Assembly (NCBI GenBank): GCA_022841705.1
Contig: JALHQZ010000003.1
Span: forward strand, 1-64,000
Reading direction: 5' to 3'
Source: Pirellulales bacterium
Lineage (GTDB): Bacteria; Planctomycetota; Planctomycetia; Pirellulales; Lacipirellulaceae
DNA: 64,000 nucleotides
Positions 36,653 through 43,396 of the stretch are shown one piece after another; position 1 is the stretch's first letter, and each line of letters begins with the position of its first letter. A model generated the notes under the pieces. That model saw only the letters and a program-made list of their open reading frames with translations, was not told the DNA's origin and did no database searches. The translations under genes were made by a program, and so were the position numbers.

Positions 36653-36896
36653 ACCAAACGACGCGGGACGGCGGCTTCCCAACTTCGCAGCTCCGGACCG
36701 AGGCCGTTCACTCAAGCCGGTGTGGGTATCCACCCGGCAGGTGAGCCCTCAGGCTCGTCTCGGCCTGCCGGGTGGATACCCACACCGGCAAAACGAACAA
36801 CGGCCTTGGGGAAGCAATCGCAACCAATCTCACCCACGGCGTAACGCCGCAGAAAAAGTCTTGGAAAGCACGCGCGTCCCGCGTCTAAGGTTTGGT
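36653..36896 (-). ncRNA. Retron msr-msd RNA
   Basis: This RNA fills the gap between the WHSWIM stop and the RT start. Read on the minus strand, repeat a1 (36896-36875) contains ACCAAAC, a CTTAG spacer and ACGCGGGACG. Repeat a2 (36670-36653) contains CGTCCCGCGT, C and GTTTGGT; the two pair over 17 bases with a small bulge. The msr part has short stems such as GGCGTTACGCC. The msd part is a 26-bp perfect stem (36716-36741 with 36764-36789) around a 22-nt loop with its own GAGCC/GGCTC pairing. The branch guanosine is probably either in the TTAG (36885) or just after the inner a1 stem (about 36873). Confidence 0.88.
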
Positions 36897-36901
36897 CTCC
36901 T

Positions 36902-38608
36902 CTAGTTTTGAAATTGTTTTAACAGCCGGTTGTACCAATCGCTGGTGGAGTCACTTTCCGATTGCGGAGCACTCAGCGCCACCAAACGCAACGCCAATAA
37001 GTGACGACACGGACCGCGGCGGATGCCAGCACGATGGTGATGGTTGCATTGGCATTTGCCACTGCGGACGCCTCCTTCGCGATCGAGCACCAGATCCACC
37101 GGTGCGCCATCCACTTCACCCACTAGAGCTTCTCGTCCGATGGCGGTCGCCGTGCGGCTGACGATCTTTACCCGCCGGCGCCGCGTTAGTTCTCGGGCGG
37201 CCACGAGTTCCGGCGATTCAGCCCCCAGCTCGACTGAGCCGAGGGGCATCGGCAGCACTTGTCTCCACCGGTACACGCCGGCGTCGAGATCGTGAATCGC
37301 TTGGCCGGAGAAGGCGAGTTGGTTGAGCGTGGCGGCGCAATCGCCGGGGCTACAGGCGAGTGCTGACTGCAACTCGGCAAACGGCAATGCGCGATCGCGC
37401 TGCAGCACGTTGGTGGCGGATTGCAATCGCCCGGCGGGAACGGTTCCCGGCGGCGCGAGCAGATCGAGCGCTGAGCCTCCGCTCCAATCGTTGACCGTCC
37501 AGCCGCTGAGCCCCAGCGTTAACCGCATCTCGCCCATCCGCGCGATCCAGAATGATGGGAGCCCCGTTCCGAGCAGCGCAACTTCGCACGAGTTCACTAG
37601 CGGCAAGAGTCGCGCGAGCGAAAGCAATCGCCGAACTCCCCAGACGCGAATCGGCTCGAGCGTAGGCCCGTTCCAAGCGGCGCCGTGCGAGACGATGCGT
37701 TCTTCCCAGGGCTCGAGCACCACCGCCGGCGGCTGACCGGCGGCAAGTTCGAATCGCAAGGCGCGTGGACTGCGCCTCGCTTTATGGCGGCGGAGCCACG
37801 CCAAAATCGCGTAGAGCGCATCACGCGAGAGCGTCACGCGCCGCATCGGCAGCGTCATGGCGCTTTGCACCTGCATGAAGCCGCGCAACCAGCCGTCAGG
37901 TAGATCGATTTTCTCTTCGCGATGCTCACCGGCGCCGGTCGTGAGCGCGCCGAACCCGGCGGGGTCCACCTTCAGCCGCGTTTCCCGATAGCTACGGAGC
38001 AATTGGAAATGATCGAAGAGCGCCCACGAGTAGTCGACATTGGTCGTGCCGAACTGCAAACCCTCGCTTTTGCCGAGGGCTGATTCGCGGTCGAGCGTCA
38101 AGCAACCGTAGCTCGACTGATCGGCCGAGAAACATTCGAAAAAGACCACATCATCCGCCACCGTCACCACGGGGTCGCACGGCATCAGTTGCCGCCACAA
38201 CTCGGGGTTCCGCCGTGAAAGCTGTCGCGAAAAGCTATCGCGCAAACTCCAGTACCGTTTGCGTTTGGTGAAGAACTGCTGTTCTAAGTCGGGTGAAATG
38301 TCGGGGCGCTTCGCGAGCACTTCCTGTTTCAATCGCTGATACTCGGTGGTGCGTATGGTGGCCTCGCGCTGGCGTTCATCACGCTTCCAAAGTTCATACG
38401 CTTCACGATCGCGGGGCTTGAACCGCAAATCGTTGATCACCACCTCGTGCAGCGCCGAGATCGCTTCGCGAAAGCGGAGCGGATGCCGCAGGGCGGCGTC
38501 GAACGCCACCGCGTCGCGATTGAGATTGGGCGCGAATCGCAGCAGTTGCTCACCGGCGGCGCCGGACGTGAGCGCACTTCGACCTTGATAGGCGACGCTG
38601 ACGTTCAT
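36902..38608 (-). CDS. WHSWIM protein of the retron
   Basis: The ATG at 38608 overlaps the ARM stop (ATGA) and gives 568 residues; the 124 residues upstream in the same frame are an overlap artefact. The C-terminus carries a SWIM motif CxCx12CxH (Cys519, Cys521, Cys534, His536). A region before it (about 400-490) looks like a winged-helix domain (AFAELQSALACSPGDCAATLNQLAFSGQ fold pattern). The N-terminal 350 residues are helical and Arg-rich. As I recall it, type XIII retrons are defined by this protein plus an ARM protein. It probably binds nucleic acid or the msDNA-RT complex. The stop lies 6 nt before the a1 repeat. Confidence 0.85.
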   Translation of the reverse strand: MNVSVAYQGRSALTSGAAGEQLLRFAPNLNRDAVAFDAALRHPLRFREAISALHEVVINDLRFKPRDREAYELWKRDERQREATIRTTEYQRLKQEVLAKRPDISPDLEQQFFTKRKRYWSLRDSFSRQLSRRNPELWRQLMPCDPVVTVADDVVFFECFSADQSSYGCLTLDRESALGKSEGLQFGTTNVDYSWALFDHFQLLRSYRETRLKVDPAGFGALTTGAGEHREEKIDLPDGWLRGFMQVQSAMTLPMRRVTLSRDALYAILAWLRRHKARRSPRALRFELAAGQPPAVVLEPWEERIVSHGAAWNGPTLEPIRVWGVRRLLSLARLLPLVNSCEVALLGTGLPSFWIARMGEMRLTLGLSGWTVNDWSGGSALDLLAPPGTVPAGRLQSATNVLQRDRALPFAELQSALACSPGDCAATLNQLAFSGQAIHDLDAGVYRWRQVLPMPLGSVELGAESPELVAARELTRRRRVKIVSRTATAIGREALVGEVDGAPVDLVLDREGGVRSGKCQCNHHHRAGIRRGPCRHLLALRLVALSAPQSESDSTSDWYNRLLKQFQN

Positions 38609-40431
38609 GCGAGCGCCTCCACGGGTGGCAGCGACAGTTCGGGCAAGTAGGTGGCCAGCGGTTCGCGCAGTTCGGGACATCCAGCGAGCGCGCGGACCAC
38701 GGCCGCCAAGGCGGCGCGCGCTTCGGGGCGCCGGCTGGACCGGACCGCCGCGGCGAGAATCGGCAGCAAGTTGTCCGCCTCGTGCGGCGACTTCACTAAC
38801 GCTTCGGCAAGTTGTCTGGTCGCTTTCAGTTTTTGGCGCCCTCCGCGATGCACGCCGAGCAGCACCGCTGACCACACGCCCAGCAGCCCCGTCCGCGCTT
38901 CGCCCGGCAGGTTGCGTCGTTCCAAGAGGTCGACCACCCGTAGCTTGAGATCGTCGAACGGCGTTTCTAAGAGCCGGCAAAACAGCACCGGATCATCGGC
39001 GCCCGGGCAGGTGGGCTGTTCCAACCAGCGCCACGCTTGTTCACGCACGGGGAGCGACAAACTATCGAAGAAGTGCGACACGCCGTCGCGGTCGTATTCG
39101 GCCTTCGAGCCCACATGCGCGAGCGCCCACTTCGCCAGCTCACCCGCTAGCGCTGCGCATCGTGTGCCCGCCAACCGCGCGAGTTGCTCGTAATCCGCTT
39201 CGCTAGTGAGCGGTTTGGTGCGCAGCCAATTGAATCCGAGTTGCGCGAGCGGCGTCGGCTCGCGGAGAGCGAGGTCCACGCACTCGGTGAGCGACCAGCG
39301 CTCAGCGGGCACATGCTGCTCGACCGCGGCACAAATCGCCGGCAGCGATGTTGGTCCGGCTTTGTTGAATAGTCGGCGCCAGACGTCCAGCGGCAAGGCG
39401 CCCAGTTCGCGGCATTCCTTGAGCAGTCGGCCGGCGAACTCTTGGATGTCATTATCTTCGCCGGCCAGCAGCTCTAACAACGTTTCGGCGGAGAGTTCAG
39501 CAACACGGGCGCCGTGCTCCGCTTCAATAAGCTGCATCGCCCAAACTCGCACCAGCCGACTGGGGGCGGATCGCAACAGCTTCACGAGCAACCCAAACGC
39601 GACCGGCGTGCGCCACAGTTCCGGAAATCGCGGCGCGGCGCGCAACTGATCGAGTCGACCCCCTTCCGCCAACCGCACCCGTTCGCGGCCAAATTTAAGC
39701 GCGGGATGATGCCGGAAAGCGAGTTGCAGCAAAGTCCACGAATCGAGAATCCGCTCGCCGCTGGCAAAGTCAGCGTCTTGATATTCCAAAAGCACCAAGG
39801 TGGCCGCTTCGAGATAACGCTCGAACCCCGGAAGTACTTTGCTTTTACTCCAAGGCTCGAAGCAGCTTGCTCCCAGTCGGCGGTAGTAGCGCCACGCGCG
39901 CCGTTGCAGGTAATAGCGGGTACGATACGAAAAGTAGACCGCATCCTTCGGCGGATGGTAGCGAGGAAACTGAACCGTCCGACCGGTCGCGGGATTGATG
40001 AAATCAGACGGCGGGAAGAAAGGTCGCAGTACTTTACCCGTAGCGCTCAAGTATTCTTCCTGCCAACTGCTGCGGGTGGACCAATCGTACCGATATCGCG
40101 TGCGACGCTGGTGCCGCACGAGGCGATCAAAAAGGGCGGCGCACACGGCCAGCACGGCATGATCCGCCGTCTCCTCAGCCTGCTTGAAAAGCTGCTTGAC
40201 GACTGCTTGATGCCCAACACAGTTGGCCGGCAACCGCAAATAGTCGAGCTGTTGCTGGTGCGCCCAAGGCCTGTTGTCGCGCTTCCAGCGCTCCGCGAAT
40301 TTCGCTAACGACCCGATGTCATGCACTTCACGCAGCGCTGCAATAAACCGCTCATCCGCCGCCGCGAAATAGCGTTCGGCTTGCTCTAGCTTCTGAGAGT
40401 CGGCTGGTTTCTGCGGATCGGCCGGCGCCAT
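38605..40431 (-). CDS. ARM/HEAT-repeat protein of the retron
   Basis: A 608-residue all-helical protein starting at ATG 40431 (GTG 40443 is possible). The N-terminal part is rich in Tyr/Arg (RYRYDW, FSYRTRYYLQRRAWRYYRRLG). The rest consists of repeated helix pairs (LIEAEHGARVAELSAETLLELLAG, LDVWRRLFNKAGPTSLPAI, DLKLRVVDLLERRNLPGEA, AVVRALAGCPELREPLATYLPEL) of armadillo/HEAT type. It precedes WHSWIM with translational coupling. It may act as the toxin or scaffold controlled by the retron's msDNA. No catalytic motif is visible. Confidence 0.8.
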   Translation of the reverse strand: MAPADPQKPADSQKLEQAERYFAAADERFIAALREVHDIGSLAKFAERWKRDNRPWAHQQQLDYLRLPANCVGHQAVVKQLFKQAEETADHAVLAVCAALFDRLVRHQRRTRYRYDWSTRSSWQEEYLSATGKVLRPFFPPSDFINPATGRTVQFPRYHPPKDAVYFSYRTRYYLQRRAWRYYRRLGASCFEPWSKSKVLPGFERYLEAATLVLLEYQDADFASGERILDSWTLLQLAFRHHPALKFGRERVRLAEGGRLDQLRAAPRFPELWRTPVAFGLLVKLLRSAPSRLVRVWAMQLIEAEHGARVAELSAETLLELLAGEDNDIQEFAGRLLKECRELGALPLDVWRRLFNKAGPTSLPAICAAVEQHVPAERWSLTECVDLALREPTPLAQLGFNWLRTKPLTSEADYEQLARLAGTRCAALAGELAKWALAHVGSKAEYDRDGVSHFFDSLSLPVREQAWRWLEQPTCPGADDPVLFCRLLETPFDDLKLRVVDLLERRNLPGEARTGLLGVWSAVLLGVHRGGRQKLKATRQLAEALVKSPHEADNLLPILAAAVRSSRRPEARAALAAVVRALAGCPELREPLATYLPELSLPPVEALA

Positions 40432-40513
40432 GCCCACCACCACGTTTGGAGATTGGACGAGGGGAAGTTGGGTGCGGCAGCAGTATGGGGATTCGGCGCC
40501 GTAAAGTCAACCA

Positions 40514-43396
40514 TCACAACTGAAAAGTTGTCACGCTTCCCGCGTCGGTCACCACCACGAACTGATCCGTCGCGCTCACGGCCAGCACGGCGATCGGGCA
40601 GCCCATTGCGTGCTGCGCGCTACTAAGGAGTTTTAAGTTTTCGCCGCCGGGGCGCTGTTGCCGCTGGTAGACCAGCACCTGAGTCTCGTCGGCCGCGACG
40701 ATGAAGCCACCGTGGTTCATTAGCATCAGCGGCGCCACCAGCTCTTCCGCGGAGGGAAGCGTGAACCCCTGAAACCCGCAGCGCACGACCGCGGCGCCAC
40801 GTTCGAGCGAGACCGCCACCAGCGGTGCGGCGTAAGGCGCCAAGCCGCTGAGCCCCGTGATCGGCAGCGGGAAGCGTTCCAGAACCTCGAATTCGTTGTT
40901 GCGCACGCTGAGCAGCAAGTGCCCAAGACCAATGAGCACCCGATCTCCCGCCACGTGCATCGGTATGGGGTAGACGATCTCACTCTGAACGTTTTCGATC
41001 CCCAGCGAATTCCCGAGATCAAGAAGCGAGCGGGTGGAGAGCACAGCGCCACCGGAATCAAAGCACACGAGACTCAGGTCGGGAGCAGTGCCGATCGCCC
41101 AGGTTTGACCGATTGGGCCGAGTGCGCTGCCGATGAACTCCATCCCTTGGATGTTCGTCCCGGACTTTATCTGGTTGGGAATTTCATCGGATGGCGGAAA
41201 GACCGTCGCGAGCGGTAGCGCGGGTCCATTGAACACGCGCAGATGCAGCAGTTCATTCTGGCCCAATAGTTGGATCGGCCACTCCGCGTTGATGTAGGTG
41301 TCGGGCCATGGGAAGCGAAACTTTTGAATGCTGCCCTGTTCCGTGACCGCCGCGAAGGCGAGCCGACTTTCGAGCACCCCGGCCACGTATACATTGTCGC
41401 TCACAACGGCCGCAGCCCGCCACACGCCGCTCATCCCCAGTTCCTTTTGCCGCACGACCTTGAGTTCGGCCACGCCGCGATCTGCTCGCAACGCTGGAAA
41501 AGCGGGCTTCGGAGCCGGCAACGACTTGGATGTCGGGGTCGCCATAGCGCCCAGGTATCGCTGGCCGTCACGCAGCAAGAGCCGGTCTTGCGGCGAAAAC
41601 TTTGTGAGCGCGTTCACCAAGCGTTCCGCCTCTCGTTGGGGCGCCACCTTCAAGCGCCCGGCGATGAGCCGGCGTCCTTGATCGGCCGCCGCTTGAACGA
41701 CGCCCGCGTCGGGGTAGGTAGCAAACACTTCGGCGAATATCTCAGCGACTTCCGCTTGAAACACTTTCTGTTCGGCCGAGGCACGGAGTGCCTCAATCCG
41801 CTCGCGGGCCGATTCGTGAAGCGCCAGTTTTCCGCGCAGCCCGAACCCTGCGATCACGCACTTGCGGGCCTGCAGTGCATCGGGCCAGCCGGCGTCAAGC
41901 GTCTTGAGCGCCAACTCCGCGTCGCGCAGCTTCTCTACATAAATGCGGGCGGCACCGAGCCGATCGTTGCGCTCCTGTAGTTCGTTGGCGGCCGCGTGAT
42001 ACGCCTCCGAAGCGGCTTCGTGGTCTTCAATCTGCGTGCAGAGATCCCCAACCTTTTCGTGCTGGCCCAAGTCTTGGTAGGCGGCAATCGCTTCCTGCCA
42101 AAGTTCGCCGCGCTCCAAGCACGTCGCGGCCGCTGAGGGGTTGTGCAGCTTGTCGCGATAGAGGACCGCCGCTTCGCGAAAATGCCGCCCTTGCTCGAGC
42201 GCCGAGGCGGCCGAGCTGAAATCTCCCAGCAGTTCGGCATACACGTACGCCGCCCGGCGATGCCGGCCGAGGCGAATCTCGCGGGCGGCAAGCTCTCGGT
42301 ATTTTGCGAGTAGTTGCTGTTGATACTCGTATTGGATATTCCACATGTCGGCCGGCCCGCCCCCGCCAAGCCGCCCCAAGCTGAAGTTGGGAATGCGCTG
42401 TGAGAGCCAACCGCTGGGGACCGCGATGCCTCGACTGGCGCTTCCTTCACCGCCGAAGGGAATCGCGTAGCGCAGTCCTTGGTCGGGATCACTATCGAGC
42501 ATGTTCAGCAGTCGCCCGATTTCGCGATGGCGAAGTTTCTCGAGCGCTTGCGACGCGTTCCTCAGCATCTCGTTGGCCAGTTTCGTGAGGCCATCGAAGG
42601 AACTTCCCTGCTTGGGCGTACTGAAGCCTTGCTGTCCGCCACCTCCGCCTGCGCCCACGGCGCCGGCGATTCCACCCAGCACGCTCGCAATCGCGCTACC
42701 GACCCCTTTCGCCACGGCACCCGCCGCCAGTAAAGGCAGTGCAGCGCCGACCATCGCGGCCCTCGCCGCGGCGCCCGCCACACCCGCACTCGGTTCTGTC
42801 GGAGCTTTCGGCAGATCGGCGATCTGTTTGCTGTCTGAGCCGATGTCGCCCCGCCCTTCCTCGATAACTTCTTCCACCGAGAACGATTCCGCCGGCAAGA
42901 TGCCGACGAGCCGTGTGGGGAGCGCGACGCCCGGCACGGCGCGATCCCAAGTGAGCGGTTCCGCGGGTGGCAGCGCGACGAGCGCGCTGAGCGGAAGCAC
43001 CTCCTCGGGTTCCGCGGCGGTGAGCCCGCTCCCCGCGGTCCACACGTAGAGATAGTCGCCCGAAAAAAGTTCCGTGATTTCGGCGGTGCTGATATTGGGA
43101 AACAGTTCGCCGCCGGCCGGCAAATAGCAGCGGGGCCCCAACTGCTGAAACGGCAGGCAGTTGCCACTCGGCGTGACGTTCGTTGTGTGGGGAATCACCA
43201 GCGCGCCGGCAACTGTTTGCGGGGCTCCTGGGTTTTGGGCGCCGCGAACTAGCACCACGCGGACCTGTGAGTGATCGACGCTCCACTGGGCGATCTCGTG
43301 CAGCCACGCCGCCACATCGCCTCCCGGTAGATACCAGGCGGCCGCTTCGCGCGGGGGACCTGCGCTCGGTCGAAGTTTGAGTTCAAGTTCGGGCAC
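40514..43396 (-). CDS. bpX-type protein: N-terminal domain, glycine-zipper segment, TPR-like repeats and beta-propeller
   Basis: The GTG at 43396 follows GGAGG with 7-nt spacing and overlaps the upstream gene by 14 nt; product 960 residues. Residues 1-190 form a compact domain of the MoxR-vWA-beta-propeller (bpX) type. Residues about 205-255 are a Gly/Ala-rich hydrophobic stretch (AAMVGAALPLLAAGAVAKG, IASVLGGIAGAVGAGG) resembling glycine zippers that insert in membranes. Residues 345-590 are TPR-like helices (YVYAELLGDFSSAASALEQG, YRDKLHNPSAAATCLERGE). The C-terminal 300 residues are a beta-propeller. It is the last gene of the bpX cluster and could be the effector or receptor. Confidence 0.75.
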   Translation of the reverse strand: MPELELKLRPSAGPPREAAAWYLPGGDVAAWLHEIAQWSVDHSQVRVVLVRGAQNPGAPQTVAGALVIPHTTNVTPSGNCLPFQQLGPRCYLPAGGELFPNISTAEITELFSGDYLYVWTAGSGLTAAEPEEVLPLSALVALPPAEPLTWDRAVPGVALPTRLVGILPAESFSVEEVIEEGRGDIGSDSKQIADLPKAPTEPSAGVAGAAARAAMVGAALPLLAAGAVAKGVGSAIASVLGGIAGAVGAGGGGGQQGFSTPKQGSSFDGLTKLANEMLRNASQALEKLRHREIGRLLNMLDSDPDQGLRYAIPFGGEGSASRGIAVPSGWLSQRIPNFSLGRLGGGGPADMWNIQYEYQQQLLAKYRELAAREIRLGRHRRAAYVYAELLGDFSSAASALEQGRHFREAAVLYRDKLHNPSAAATCLERGELWQEAIAAYQDLGQHEKVGDLCTQIEDHEAASEAYHAAANELQERNDRLGAARIYVEKLRDAELALKTLDAGWPDALQARKCVIAGFGLRGKLALHESARERIEALRASAEQKVFQAEVAEIFAEVFATYPDAGVVQAAADQGRRLIAGRLKVAPQREAERLVNALTKFSPQDRLLLRDGQRYLGAMATPTSKSLPAPKPAFPALRADRGVAELKVVRQKELGMSGVWRAAAVVSDNVYVAGVLESRLAFAAVTEQGSIQKFRFPWPDTYINAEWPIQLLGQNELLHLRVFNGPALPLATVFPPSDEIPNQIKSGTNIQGMEFIGSALGPIGQTWAIGTAPDLSLVCFDSGGAVLSTRSLLDLGNSLGIENVQSEIVYPIPMHVAGDRVLIGLGHLLLSVRNNEFEVLERFPLPITGLSGLAPYAAPLVAVSLERGAAVVRCGFQGFTLPSAEELVAPLMLMNHGGFIVAADETQVLVYQRQQRPGGENLKLLSSAQHAMGCPIAVLAVSATDQFVVVTDAGSVTTFQL

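Noticed and set aside
36716..36789. Long hairpin as a rho-independent terminator of the WHSWIM gene
   Set aside because: No U-run follows, the stem is far too long, and flanking a1/a2 repeats plus the RT support a retron msd.
35408..36844. A 478-codon open frame on the plus strand opposite the retron RT
   Set aside because: High-GC antisense shadow of a clear RT gene and the retron RNA; no family motifs and Arg-rich composition.
38609..38980. N-terminal 124 residues of the WHSWIM frame
   Set aside because: They overlap the ARM gene, are Arg/Gly-rich shadow sequence, and the ATG at 38608 gives an ATGA overlap.
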